The notes: generated from the letters alone by a model not told the origin. A stretch of DNA of 63,931 bases from JAYODW01 sp038116745 (GCA_038116745.1 JAYODW010000031.1:1-63931); one strand, 5' to 3'; positions 48,619-57,717 are shown, counted from the first letter of the stretch. Translations and numbers: made by a program.

Positions 48619-50508
48619 TCAGGCAGGAGAGAGCTTGAACGAACCGGGCTGCGCGAGTTTGGCCTCGTACATGGACGCGTCGGCTCTGCGCATTACTTCC
48701 TGCAGGTCGTCCTCCGCACTGCCACCGAATGCAGCGGCACCGGCAGAGATGCTCAGCTGGACCTGCTGACCTTCTGCCAAGCTGATGGGTTCGTTGACCT
48801 TTTCAAGCAGAGTGCGAATGGGCTTTTCCATGTCTTCGAGGCTGTCGATCTGCTCGAGAATACAGAAGAATTCGTCTCCCCCGATGCGGGCCACCGTATC
48901 GGTTTCGCGCAGACTGTCCTTGAGACGCTTCGCGACTTCAACCAGCACAGTGTCGCCGGCTTCGTGGCCGAACTCATCGTTGATCGGCTTGAATTTATCG
49001 AGGTCAAGATAGACAACACCGGCCAGCCCGCCAGAGCGCCGACAGCGGGCCATCGCTTTCTCGAGCGCTTCGAACGCGGCGCGGCGATTGTAGATCCCGG
49101 TCAAGGCATCGTAATTGACCAGCGCATTAAGGCGCTCGACGGTCAAGCGGTCACGGTGGCTGAGGGCCTGGAACTTGGTCAGGACCCGATTGTAAAAATC
49201 CGCGATGGTAGCGGCCTCAGTACCCGCCTCCACGCGCACCAAACGGCTGAAGTCTTCCGCGGATGCCTGCTTGTCCATCTGATCCAGCAGTTCGAGCAAC
49301 GCACTGCGCGCGCCGTGTTCCGAGACATTGAGCCCGACCCGCTCCGCGTCCGGCGATACCCGCAGCGGCAGCAGGCGATCGAGCAGGCGCAGTGAAACAT
49401 AGGCGATACTGAAGGTAGAGGTCCCTATAGTCACAACGCCGAGTAGCTGAACGCCGAGCTGGGACCAGCTGCCCAGCCCCGTACTCAGGTCCTCGGGCGC
49501 AACGAACAGCGCGACCGAGACTACCCCCCAGGCGCCGGCGGCAAGGTGCACCGGCACAACGCCGATCGCATCGTCGATCTCGAGGCGGACGAGCAAGGCC
49601 ACCGTTGCTACACAGATCCCGCCGCCGATAGCCCCTACCACCACTGCCTCAAGCGGATGCAGGACATGCGCGCTTGCAGTGATCGCGACCAGTCCCGCGA
49701 GAACCCCGTTCATGATGCGGTCCACAACCGGTTTTCTCAGCCGGATCAGCGCCGCAAACAGGCCCGCAAGACCGCCAGCAATGCCGCCCAGCGCCGTGTT
49801 CGCAATGATGAGCGGGATCTGCCCTGAGACGCTGAACGTGCTGCCGCCGTTGAAGCCGAACCAGCCAACCCAGAGCAGAAAAACACCGAGCGTCGCGATG
49901 GGAGGGCTGTGGCCTTCAATTGACCGGCCTCCGCTGCCAAAGCGTCCGATGCGCGGACCGATGATCAGCAGGGCAGCAAGTGCCGCCGCACCACCGACCA
50001 TGTGCACGACGCTCGAGCCGGCGAAATCGACATAGCCCAGTTTCCCCAGCCAGCCGGTCGGTGCACCCTCGAATAGGCCTGCCCACGCCCAGTGGCCGAT
50101 GAGCGGGTAGATGAGCGTGGAGATGATGACGGCGCTCAGGCAGTACCCGCCAAAACGCATGCGCTCAGCCACGGCGCCTGAAAGCATCGTGGTCGCCGTG
50201 CCACAGAAAAGCAGTTGAAAAAAACAGTAACTCAGCAGGCGGGGCGGATCTTCGGCGCCGGGATGGACTCCGAGAGTGCCGATCAAGCCGCCGTGGGACT
50301 CACCGAACATCAGTCCAAAGCCGACCACGTAAAACATGAATCCGGCAAGACAGAAATCGGTCAGGTTCTTGATCGCGACGTTGATGCTGTTTTTGGCGCG
50401 CACCATGCCGCTTTCCAGGCACGTGAAGCCCGCCTGCATCAACATGATCAGGAAACCGCAGCTCACCACCCAGATAATATCGGCGACGTGATCGGGGAGC
50501 GGATTCAT
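48619..50508 (-). CDS. Ammonium transporter (Amt) fused to a GGDEF diguanylate cyclase
   Basis: This 629-residue protein has an Amt domain of 11 helices (residues about 1-400). Amt landmarks are CGFLIMLMQAGFTCLESGMV, LSYCFFQLLFCGTATTMLSG, FAGSSVVHMVGGAAALAALL (first twin His), and VVPVHLAAGAWGVVSVALFV (second twin His). A linker helix (residues 410-470) leads to a GGDEF domain with DALTGIYNRRAAFEALEKAM, the GGDEF motif intact in TVARIGGDEFFCILEQ, and the RxxD inhibitory site RETD five residues before it. It probably makes c-di-GMP in response to ammonium. No glnK/P-II gene was seen next to it. A GGTTGAGATGCC leader precedes ATG 50508. Confidence 0.9.
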   Translation of the reverse strand: MNPLPDHVADIIWVVSCGFLIMLMQAGFTCLESGMVRAKNSINVAIKNLTDFCLAGFMFYVVGFGLMFGESHGGLIGTLGVHPGAEDPPRLLSYCFFQLLFCGTATTMLSGAVAERMRFGGYCLSAVIISTLIYPLIGHWAWAGLFEGAPTGWLGKLGYVDFAGSSVVHMVGGAAALAALLIIGPRIGRFGSGGRSIEGHSPPIATLGVFLLWVGWFGFNGGSTFSVSGQIPLIIANTALGGIAGGLAGLFAALIRLRKPVVDRIMNGVLAGLVAITASAHVLHPLEAVVVGAIGGGICVATVALLVRLEIDDAIGVVPVHLAAGAWGVVSVALFVAPEDLSTGLGSWSQLGVQLLGVVTIGTSTFSIAYVSLRLLDRLLPLRVSPDAERVGLNVSEHGARSALLELLDQMDKQASAEDFSRLVRVEAGTEAATIADFYNRVLTKFQALSHRDRLTVERLNALVNYDALTGIYNRRAAFEALEKAMARCRRSGGLAGVVYLDLDKFKPINDEFGHEAGDTVLVEVAKRLKDSLRETDTVARIGGDEFFCILEQIDSLEDMEKPIRTLLEKVNEPISLAEGQQVQLSISAGAAAFGGSAEDDLQEVMRRADASMYEAKLAQPGSFKLSPA

Positions 50509-51024
50509 GGCATCTCAACCTCGCACCAGACGAACCGGCATCGCGCCGGTAGGGATGCTTCCTGGCTGCTGCGCCGCCAAGGCGGTTTCTGCTCAAGGTA
50601 CATCGCGATCAGGGCGTGCGGCCCCATCCATCCCCTTCGCTGTGCGCCTGCGCAGCTCGAACATTGTGAGTGTGCGTTGCTCGTGACGGAGTGTAGCCCC
50701 AGGTCCGGCTCTAAGAAACATTGTGCTGGGGGAAATTGAAGACCGGGCTTTCCCGCAGTGCAGGTGGGTGACGCTTCAGGTCTGGGGAGCGTTTCGTTAC
50801 GCTCCCCACCGTTGCTTCGTTGGTGAATCGGCGAGTCGGAACACGCCCCTGGCCGTTTCCGCAGGGTTTCACGCCCGATTGTCTGGTGCACCGGGCGATG
50901 ACGTCAGCGCTATGCGTCACAGCGCGATGGATAGCAGCGGGACTGCAGTGTTCACGTAGGGTCGCGCCATCCAGCCCGCGCAGATATGAAGTGGCTGATG
51001 TTCCAATGGAGATAGCTGAATCCC
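50509..51024. other. Intergenic with one strong hairpin
   Basis: 516 bases without a supported gene. A perfect 9-bp hairpin GGGGAGCGT/ACGCTCCCC (50784-50792 and 50799-50807, loop TTCGTT) lies in the middle without a T run. Divergent promoters are expected. Confidence 0.5.
50784..50807. repeat. Inverted repeat (9-bp perfect hairpin)
   Basis: GGGGAGCGT and ACGCTCCCC flank TTCGTT. Neither side has a T run, so it may be structural or a regulatory site rather than a terminator. Confidence 0.5.
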
Positions 51025-51348
51025 GTGCGTAGGTTGCCCACCGTCCTGATGTCGCTGCTGCTGCCTGCTGTCGTTTTCGCCGCTGCACAATCGACGTTTA
51101 CCGCCAAGCAGGTTGCCGCCGGCACTGCGCTCTACGACAGCTTCTGCGCGCGCTGCCACGGCGCCGGCATGGTGGATCCGGGCGATGGCTTTTATGACCT
51201 GCGGACCTTTCCGGCGGATGAGCGCGGTCGCTTTATCGAGTCGGTCAGCAACGGCAAAAACAGCATGCCGCCCTGGCGGGCGGTGCTTTCGCCAGAAGAG
51301 ATTGAGAGCCTGTTCGCCTACGTCATCGCGAACAGGGCCGAGCCCTGA
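51025..51348 (+). CDS. Periplasmic c-type cytochrome, single heme
   Basis: This 107-residue protein starts with GTG and a signal peptide (MRRLPTVLMSLLLPAVVFAA). The heme site is CARCH (SFCARCHGAGMVDPGDGFYD) and the distal Met ligand is likely in NSMPPWRAVLSPEEIESLFA. The gene converges on the PQQ-dehydrogenase gene with 18 bases between them. It is a plausible electron acceptor for that enzyme, as small cytochromes c commonly serve quinoprotein dehydrogenases. Confidence 0.88.
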   Translation: MRRLPTVLMSLLLPAVVFAAAQSTFTAKQVAAGTALYDSFCARCHGAGMVDPGDGFYDLRTFPADERGRFIESVSNGKNSMPPWRAVLSPEEIESLFAYVIANRAEP

Positions 51349-51366
51349 GCGATTCCTCGGCGCCGC

Positions 51367-53046
51367 TCAGGGCGCCAGCGCGAAGGTCCACACCGAGCCG
51401 CCGCGCGGCACGCCGCCGCCCACCTTGCCGACCAGCCCGGCCGCGATCCCGCCTAAACCGACCTGTACCGTAACGTACTGACGTTCGCCGTCTGACCAGG
51501 TGATGGGGCTTGCGTTGATCCCCGAGCTCACCTGAAAGCGCCACAGGGTGGCGCCGCTGTCGGCGTCGAGCGCCAGGAATTCGCCGGTCTGGGTGCCGGT
51601 GAACAGCAGCCCTGAGGCGGTCGCGAGCATGGAGCTCGAGAGGTAGCGGTCGGTGATCGGGATCCGCCAGCGGGCTGCGCCGGTCAGCGGGTCGATGGCT
51701 TCCATGTGGCCGTGGACGGCGCCGTTTTCGTACAGATAGCGGAAGTCGCTTGCGCCGATCCACCACTGCCCCAGTCGCGGTTGGCCCGGGTCGCTGGTGC
51801 GGTAGGTGGAGCTCAGCTGAACGGTGTTGGCGTAGAGCAGTCCGGTCAGCGGGCTGTAAGCCGCGTGGGCCCAGTTCTTGGCGCCGCGCGAGCCCGGCCA
51901 CAGCACCTCCTGCTGGCCCGCGCGCAGGCGGGCGGCGACCGCAGTCTCAACCGGGCGGCCGGTTTTGAGATCAATATGCGATGCCCAGTTGACCTTCGCG
52001 TAGGGATTGGCGGCCAGCAGTCGTCCGTTGGCACGGTCGAGCACGTAGACGAACCCGTTCTTGTTCAGCTGCAGAATGACCTTGCGGGGCGCGCCTTCTA
52101 TCTCAACGTCGGCGAGGATGAATTCGCTGAGCGCGTCGTAGTCAAACATGTCATCCGGCGTGAACTGGTAGTGCCAGACGAGCTCGCCGGTTTTCGGTCT
52201 GATCGCGATCACAGAAGCCGCATACAGGCTGTCGCCACCGCGGAAGTCCGGATTCCACGGGCCGCTGTTGCCGGTGCCCCAGTACACGAGGTCGAGTTCA
52301 GGGTCGTAAGAGCCGGTCAGCCAGGTGCTGGCGCCGCCGGTTTTGTAGGCGTCGGCCACGCGCCAGGTGTCGCCGCCCGGTTCGTCCGGCGCGGCTGTGG
52401 TGTAGCGCCGCCACAGGCGCTCGCCGTTCTTCGGATCGTAGCCGTCAAGAAAACCGCGGGTGCCGAAATCCGCTCCTGCCATACCGGTGATGACCACTCC
52501 GTTGGCGACCAGCGGGGCGCCGGTGATGGTGTAGTTCTGTTTCCAGTCGGCGACCTGGGTTTTCCACACTTCTTCGCCCGTTGTCTGCCGCAGGGCAACG
52601 AGGTGCGCGTCGAGCGTGCCGCGATAGACCAGGCCGTCGTACAGCGCCACGCCGCGGTTGGACACGCCGCAACAGGCGGCGAGTGCAGCGTCTGGGGTGC
52701 TGCCGCTCGGGGTGCGCCAGCGCTGCGTGCCGTTGCGGGCGTCGATTGCTACCGTCCATGCGGCGTCGGCCACATACATCGTGCCGTCGGCGACCAGCGG
52801 TTGCCCGAGCTCCCCGGCCTCGCTCTGCAGTCCCAGGGCCCATACCGGCACCAGCCGGCCGACGTTCTCTTTATCTATCTGCGTCAGGGTCGAGAAGCGC
52901 TGCGCGCTGTAGCCCATGCCATAGGTCAGCACGTTGTTCGGCTCGCTCGCATCGTTCCTCAGGTCGGCGTCCAGCGGTGCGGCCTGGGCCGCGAGCGCGG
53001 CGATACCGATCAGCGCAGCCGTCAGCCGCGCGGCTGGTTTCTGCAT
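51367..53046 (-). CDS. PQQ-dependent alcohol dehydrogenase with lanthanide-type DYD motif
   Basis: This 559-residue quinoprotein has a signal peptide (MQKPAARLTAALIGIAALAA) and an eight-bladed propeller with W motifs. The vicinal Cys pair is in DAALAACCGVSNRG, the Asn/metal region in LDLVYWGTGNSGPWNPDFRG, and the catalytic base region in TPDDMFDYDALSEFILADVE. The Asp two places after the catalytic Asp (DYD) is the sign of lanthanide-dependent enzymes such as XoxF and PedH. No cytochrome domain is fused, so it is type I. The ATG at 53046 overlaps the stop of the rhodanese gene. The gene for a cytochrome c lies at the other side of a short gap. The alcohol is unknown. Confidence 0.9.
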   Translation of the reverse strand: MQKPAARLTAALIGIAALAAQAAPLDADLRNDASEPNNVLTYGMGYSAQRFSTLTQIDKENVGRLVPVWALGLQSEAGELGQPLVADGTMYVADAAWTVAIDARNGTQRWRTPSGSTPDAALAACCGVSNRGVALYDGLVYRGTLDAHLVALRQTTGEEVWKTQVADWKQNYTITGAPLVANGVVITGMAGADFGTRGFLDGYDPKNGERLWRRYTTAAPDEPGGDTWRVADAYKTGGASTWLTGSYDPELDLVYWGTGNSGPWNPDFRGGDSLYAASVIAIRPKTGELVWHYQFTPDDMFDYDALSEFILADVEIEGAPRKVILQLNKNGFVYVLDRANGRLLAANPYAKVNWASHIDLKTGRPVETAVAARLRAGQQEVLWPGSRGAKNWAHAAYSPLTGLLYANTVQLSSTYRTSDPGQPRLGQWWIGASDFRYLYENGAVHGHMEAIDPLTGAARWRIPITDRYLSSSMLATASGLLFTGTQTGEFLALDADSGATLWRFQVSSGINASPITWSDGERQYVTVQVGLGGIAAGLVGKVGGGVPRGGSVWTFALAP

Positions 53047-53930
53047 CAGCCGATTTCCATCGGCAGTGAGGGGTCGGCGGTCCATTCGGTGAGTGAGCCG
53101 TCGTAGAGCGACACGTTGTCGACCCCGAGTCTGGTAAGCGCGAAGACCGTGTTGCTCGCCGCGATTGCGCCGCCGCAGTAGGCGATGACCTGCGCTTTAT
53201 CGAGCGCGCCGACGGCGTCGAACTGCTCGCGGAGATCGGCCTCACTGGCAAAAGTCTGCGTTTCCAGATTGACCGTGGTCGCAAAGGGCACGTTGACGCT
53301 GCCGGGGATGCGGCCGGGACGTGCGTAGCGATGCGGCGGACGGCCGGCGAATTCATCGGGATCGAGCGCGTTGATCAGGCAGCTGCTGTTGTCGCCCAGC
53401 TGGGCGAGCACCTCATCGCGTGTCGCAATCAGGCCCGCACGCGGGTGCGGGGTGAACTGAGCCGGTGGATAGCTTGCGGGCGCTGTCGCGGTCGGCAGAC
53501 CGTGTGCGGACCAGGCGGTCCAGCCGCCATCGAGCACGACTGCGTTGTCGAAGCCGAAGCATCGCAGCATCCACCACACCCGCGCGGCCCAGGAGTTCAT
53601 GCCGCGGTCGTACAACACCACGGCACTGTCATTGCCAACGCCTATCGCGGACATGACCCGGGCAAAGGCATCGGCAGACGGCATGGCATACATGAACTGC
53701 GTCTGCGTGCGATCGGACAGCTCGTGCAGCAGGTCGACGTAAGTGGCGCCCTGGATATGTGCTTGTTCAAACAGCGGCCGTCCGCTCTCGAGCTCTAGGC
53801 CGTCGGCGGCGCTCGGCTCGAAGTAGTTCGGCAGCTGCGAGGTGCACTCCACAATGCGCAACGCGGCATCGTCCAGATGCGCCGCCAGCCAGTGGCAATC
53901 GACCAGATGGTTATGCGGGGAAAGATCCAT
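53046..53930 (-). CDS. Sulfurtransferase, SseA-like double rhodanese
   Basis: This 294-residue protein has two rhodanese domains. The inactive first domain has VDCHWLAAHLDDAALRIVEC and a GGWTAWSAHGLP turn. The second has the catalytic Cys in VIAYCGGAIAASNTVFALTR. The loop CGGAIAAS is close to but not identical with the usual 3-mercaptopyruvate (CG-SGVTA) or thiosulfate (CRKGVTA) type. It transfers sulfur from a small thiol donor. The gene stop overlaps the start of the PQQ-dehydrogenase gene by one base, so the two are translationally coupled; the cupin gene lies 25 bases upstream. Confidence 0.88.
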   Translation of the reverse strand: MDLSPHNHLVDCHWLAAHLDDAALRIVECTSQLPNYFEPSAADGLELESGRPLFEQAHIQGATYVDLLHELSDRTQTQFMYAMPSADAFARVMSAIGVGNDSAVVLYDRGMNSWAARVWWMLRCFGFDNAVVLDGGWTAWSAHGLPTATAPASYPPAQFTPHPRAGLIATRDEVLAQLGDNSSCLINALDPDEFAGRPPHRYARPGRIPGSVNVPFATTVNLETQTFASEADLREQFDAVGALDKAQVIAYCGGAIAASNTVFALTRLGVDNVSLYDGSLTEWTADPSLPMEIG

Positions 53931-53955
53931 GGTTGGAGACTCCTGCGCTTGCGTG

Positions 53956-54444
53956 CTAGTTCCAGTCGGCGGGCAGGCCGATCACATCCGGCCGCGGCAG
54001 CCCCTGCGCTTCAACGGCGCCGAGGTAAGCGCGCGCGATCTGAGCGGCGTCGGTTGCGCCTTCGAATTCACCGTTCTCACCGAGCTCAATATTCGAGCCG
54101 TGCACTATGAAGATGACGTCGGCGGGTTCTGGACTGTCCTCGGGGACCAGCAGCGTGTGCGTCGAACCCGCGGGTTCGTAGAGATAAGAATTGGCGTAGC
54201 TGCTCTGGTCGTACTCGATGTACTTCCAGGTACCGGAAATCGTCCAGGCGAACACATGACCGGTATGAATATGCGTACGCAGTCGGACGCCTGGCGCCAG
54301 GCGGGCGCGGGTGATGCGGATGTTGTGGTCGAAATCGACCTGCAGAAGCTGAATTGCGATCCCGGGTGCGATCTCGACCAGCGGCAGGTCTTCCTCCTGA
54401 CGCAGGATGGCGGCGGGAATGGCGTGGTTCGCGAATTGAAGCAT
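53956..54444 (-). CDS. Cupin-domain protein (dihydroxyacetophenone dioxygenase-like)
   Basis: This 162-residue protein has a cupin barrel with RLAPGVRLRTHIHTGHVFAW and TISGTWKYIEYDQSSYANSY. Potential iron ligands are the His of THIHTGHV, and further on LYEPAGSTHTLLVPED. The pattern is similar to the 2,4'-dihydroxyacetophenone dioxygenase-like group. It is the first gene of the small minus-strand operon with the rhodanese and PQQ dehydrogenase. I do not know the substrate. Confidence 0.8.
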   Translation of the reverse strand: MLQFANHAIPAAILRQEEDLPLVEIAPGIAIQLLQVDFDHNIRITRARLAPGVRLRTHIHTGHVFAWTISGTWKYIEYDQSSYANSYLYEPAGSTHTLLVPEDSPEPADVIFIVHGSNIELGENGEFEGATDAAQIARAYLGAVEAQGLPRPDVIGLPADWN

Positions 54445-54633
54445 GGTTGTCTGTTCTCCCCATTGAGGTTAGAGAGTGGCCAGCAGCGTTGTTGCCGGGT
54501 GTTGTTGAGCTGGCGGTCGCCGGGCTGCGACGCCCAAAGCAGTCTGCGGGCGCGCATCATAAACCGTTGATTCGGGCGACCAGTTAAGATTGGCGCTTCG
54601 TCCCTGTCCTGTTCTGACAATAGTGAAAGTTAA

Positions 54634-55572
54634 ATGAACACTCCGAGTGCATGTCGAATGCTGCAGCGGAGCGCCAGCCTGACGGTGCTTCTCGCCTGCA
54701 TGTTTACCCAGTCTGTCGTCGCTGCCCGGCAGGGCTCAACGGACGTCGCAGCCGCCGGATTCAGCGAGGCCAGCCTCAACGGGCTCTATGCCTACGCCAA
54801 CATCACCGATGACACGCGCGCGGGGTACGGCACACTCGAGTTCGACGGACAGGGCCACGTCAGTACCGACGGCATCACCCTGAACGTTCCCGGCAGCGAG
54901 GGTCGGCAGCTCTTCGACCTCGGTTTCGGCAGCGGGACTTACACCCTGGACGCCAGCGGACGAGGCACCGTCTCGCTCGATTTTGACTATCCCGATCCCG
55001 CCGGGCGTGACCACTACGACTACGAGTTCATCATCATGGGGGCGCAGCCGGATCCGGCGCGCCGGGGGCTGCAGGTAACCAGGGCCTTTGCCGCCTCCGC
55101 TACCACTGGTGTCGCCAACGCCTCGGTGACCCTGGCTGTGCCACCGGCTCCGGGTCATGCGCCGGCCGCGATGTCGTTTGACCTTGCCAGTCTCGAGGGA
55201 GCATATGCCTATGCCAATAACGCCGACGTGGCGGCCAGCTACGGCGTGCTCGAATTTGACGGCAGCGGCAATGTCACCACTTCACAGATAGCTGTGAACG
55301 TGCCGGATCCCGATAACCCGGGTCAACGCCTGATCAAACAGACCGGTGAGGGCGCGGGCACCTACACCATCGACTCCAGCGGGCGCGGCGCATTCACCCT
55401 GTATTTCCCCGCCCTCGCCAGGCCCTACACCTATGAATTCGTCGTCACCGGTGCAGCGCGCGATCCGTCGCGCGGCGCGCTGCTGATTACCGATGCCTTT
55501 TCCGTCATCACGATTACGGGGCTCGCCAACCAGCTGGTCGCACCGGTGCTGACGCGGATATTGGCGCCCTGA
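54634..55572 (+). CDS. Secreted protein with two tandem homologous domains
   Basis: This 312-residue protein has an N-terminal signal peptide (SASLTVLLACMFTQSVVA). Two repeats of about 120 residues follow, beginning LNGLYAYANITDDTRAGYGT and LEGAYAYANNADVAASYGVL. Both contain GTYTLDASGRGTVSL or GTYTIDSSGRGAFTL and an EFIIMGAQPDPARRGLQ or EFVVTGAARDPSRGALL stretch. The strands suggest a beta-sandwich or barrel. The repeats look like an internal duplication. No adhesin or enzyme motif was recognised. Confidence 0.75.
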   Translation: MNTPSACRMLQRSASLTVLLACMFTQSVVAARQGSTDVAAAGFSEASLNGLYAYANITDDTRAGYGTLEFDGQGHVSTDGITLNVPGSEGRQLFDLGFGSGTYTLDASGRGTVSLDFDYPDPAGRDHYDYEFIIMGAQPDPARRGLQVTRAFAASATTGVANASVTLAVPPAPGHAPAAMSFDLASLEGAYAYANNADVAASYGVLEFDGSGNVTTSQIAVNVPDPDNPGQRLIKQTGEGAGTYTIDSSGRGAFTLYFPALARPYTYEFVVTGAARDPSRGALLITDAFSVITITGLANQLVAPVLTRILAP

Positions 55573-55953
55573 GAGTTGCCCGGCCGGTGCTGACAGGTTG
55601 CCATTGGACGCGGGGTCTGGATCGATAAGCGCAAAATCTTCGGGCCGAATCATGTGCTGTCGATCCGCTCAATAGTCCGTTTGTCGGTCTTCGACGCAGC
55701 GTCTCTAATCCGCCGGCATTCTGCTTTTGTCTATCTCGTAACGTTTTTATTGCAGCTTCAGCACCGCGCACAGCGGTGTCCACCGGAAATGCCGTACCGG
55801 TCGTAAAAGCGGTCTGGCTCCCGATCGTCAAAACCCGTGTTCTCTTCCTTCAACTGTCCCGCGCAGCTGCGACCCGGCATTGCAGGCGCGGCCCTGGCGC
55901 CGTTAATTTGCATGTCGATTCGCGTTTGACCACAACCTGGGAGAAAGACAGAC
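55573..55953. other. Intergenic, nothing recognised
   Basis: 381 bases with no supported gene. A promoter for the VOC gene is expected here but was not identified. Confidence 0.4.
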
Positions 55954-57006
55954 ATGCATTCGGATACTCGGCGCCTGCACGGTCTGCGCGGGCACCTCAA
56001 CCGCTTCGCCCACACGGTCATCAACGTCTCCGACGCAGACAGGGCGCTGGATTTCTACCAGGCAACTTTCCCGGTCCGACCTCTGCATCGGATCAACGGT
56101 CCCGCGCAGGCTTACCCGGGTCTCGGTATCGCGCATGGCCAGTGCCGCGGTTGGGTGCTGGAAAGTCGTGCCCATGTCCGGCCTCCCGGACTGCTGGCGG
56201 CCGAGTTTCCCGCCCGTCACCTCCACCTGGTCGAATGGCTGGAGCCGCGCCCGGTAGGAGCACCCTACGCTGAGGCTAATCACGTCGGGATCTATCGGCA
56301 GAACTCCCTGGTCAGCGGGCTCGATGAGGCCTACAGCACCGTTTGCGCGAATGGTGGCCGACCCTATGGCGAGCCGAGCTGGATCGAGCTGACCCCGGAT
56401 GGTTTCAGTGTCCGCGTGTTCGCGTTCCGCGATCCCGATGGCTCAACGCTGGAGATGATCGAAGCGGACGACCCGGCCGCGCCGGGCTACAGCGGCATGA
56501 TGCATCACTGCAACTTCAACGTGCGCAACCTTGAACGCAGCTACCGCTTCTACCGCGAGACTATCGGGCTCGACCTCGCTTACTTCCTGGCCCCGGCCGC
56601 CCCGCAAGCGCCCGACAACGGTGCCCTCGGCGATCTTCTCCGTCACCCGGACGGAACGGTGCACGATGGCCCGATGAATTTTGCAGCCGCGCTGCTCAGT
56701 GTGCGCAGCGACACACGCAGCCCCATCGACGTGCTGCAGTGGACCCTGCCTGAGCCCTACGGCGAGCCCTACCGCGAGGCCAATCATCTGGGCATCGTAC
56801 GCGTGGCTTTTGAAGTGGACGATCTGGAAGCCGCCCGGAACTGCCTGCTGGCCGCGGACCTCAGGTCGGTCAGCGTAATCGAAACCTGGGATATGGGTGA
56901 GGCCGGCGAGCGCCGCGTCGTGCTCTTCAAAGACCCGGACGGGATCTGGCTTGAACTTATCGAGCAGCCTGCGTACGCGTTTGCGCGTCCGCCGTTCGAT
57001 CCCTGA
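55954..57006 (+). CDS. Two-domain VOC protein (extradiol dioxygenase-like)
   Basis: This 350-residue protein has two VOC domains. The first has FAHTVINVSDADRALDFYQA and FRDPDGSTLEMIEADDPAAP. The second has MMHHCNFNVRNLERSYRFYR and the end VVLFKDPDGIWLELIEQPAY. His residues at HTVINV, HHCNFNV and the terminal Glu residues (LEMIE, LELIE) could bind a metal, as in extradiol dioxygenases, but each domain also resembles other VOC members. It could also be a fused isomerase or binding protein. The neighbouring GFA gene is convergent. Confidence 0.85.
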   Translation: MHSDTRRLHGLRGHLNRFAHTVINVSDADRALDFYQATFPVRPLHRINGPAQAYPGLGIAHGQCRGWVLESRAHVRPPGLLAAEFPARHLHLVEWLEPRPVGAPYAEANHVGIYRQNSLVSGLDEAYSTVCANGGRPYGEPSWIELTPDGFSVRVFAFRDPDGSTLEMIEADDPAAPGYSGMMHHCNFNVRNLERSYRFYRETIGLDLAYFLAPAAPQAPDNGALGDLLRHPDGTVHDGPMNFAAALLSVRSDTRSPIDVLQWTLPEPYGEPYREANHLGIVRVAFEVDDLEAARNCLLAADLRSVSVIETWDMGEAGERRVVLFKDPDGIWLELIEQPAYAFARPPFDP

Positions 57007-57074
57007 GCTGCGGATGCGGCCGCAGGGGCGCGGTCTTTTGGGGCGGGTGCCGATCGCCGTCCGGCAGCAACGGA

Positions 57075-57524
57075 TCAGGCTGAAGCGGCGCTGAGAATCT
57101 CTGCAAACTCCGCCTCGCTCGGCGCTTTCGCGATCCGTGGCAGATCGGGGTGCAGGGTGTCCCAGGACCTCGCGCTGTCACACCAGACCTGCACCGACGG
57201 GTTGAACGTGTCCGCCTGGTCCAGACTCGCGGCCCACACCCCCTGCAGCGCGGGCGCCAACTCCGCCTGAATGAACATCGGCGCGCCGCAGGCGCCGCAG
57301 AAACCGCGGCTCACCGCATTACCGCTTTCGGCCGTGACGGTGAAATAGGTCGCCTTACCGCTGACGGTGAGCGCTTCACGCGGGATGTACATGATTGCGC
57401 AGTACGCGCTGCCGCTGGCGCGCTGGCAGTCACGGCAGTGACACAGCCATGCGAAAGTCGGTGCTGCGGTGGACTCGTAGCGGACTGCGCCACAGGCGCA
57501 CTGGCCTTTGAAGGGGGTTTGCAT
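57075..57524 (-). CDS. GFA-family (CENP-V/GFA) zinc protein
   Basis: This 149-residue protein has the zinc-binding pattern of the glutathione-dependent formaldehyde-activating family: KGQCACGAVRY, then FAWLCHCRDCQRASGSAY and SRGFCGACGAPMFIQ. Members bind two zinc ions with cysteines; formaldehyde activity was shown only for some. ATG 57524 is preferred over 57557 because the family start (MQTPFKG) lies there. It has no same-strand partner. Confidence 0.88.
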   Translation of the reverse strand: MQTPFKGQCACGAVRYESTAAPTFAWLCHCRDCQRASGSAYCAIMYIPREALTVSGKATYFTVTAESGNAVSRGFCGACGAPMFIQAELAPALQGVWAASLDQADTFNPSVQVWCDSARSWDTLHPDLPRIAKAPSEAEFAEILSAASA

Positions 57525-57717
57525 CTGTTGGCTCCCGGACGTTAAGCGTGGCCCCAATAATACTGAGGACCTCCAACCGAGGCGCGGCCTCTGTCCTGCC
57601 CCAGAAACGCGGACTCGCTCCTGCCGTGCTGCGCCGGCGCAGGCTTCAGGCTGCGGTCGCGGGAGTGTGTCACGATATCCACTCAGAACCGCTCAATGCT
57701 GTGTCCAGGGGGAGTCA

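Noticed and set aside
51706..53106. 466-codon open frame on the plus strand opposite the PQQ dehydrogenase
   Set aside because: It lies entirely antisense to a gene with clear family motifs. High-GC codon bias often leaves long open shadow frames, and the translated product shows no domain.
57550..57717. Glycine or alanine riboswitch before the AGCS symporter
   Set aside because: The leader has GC-rich stems but I could not find conserved glycine-riboswitch core sequences.
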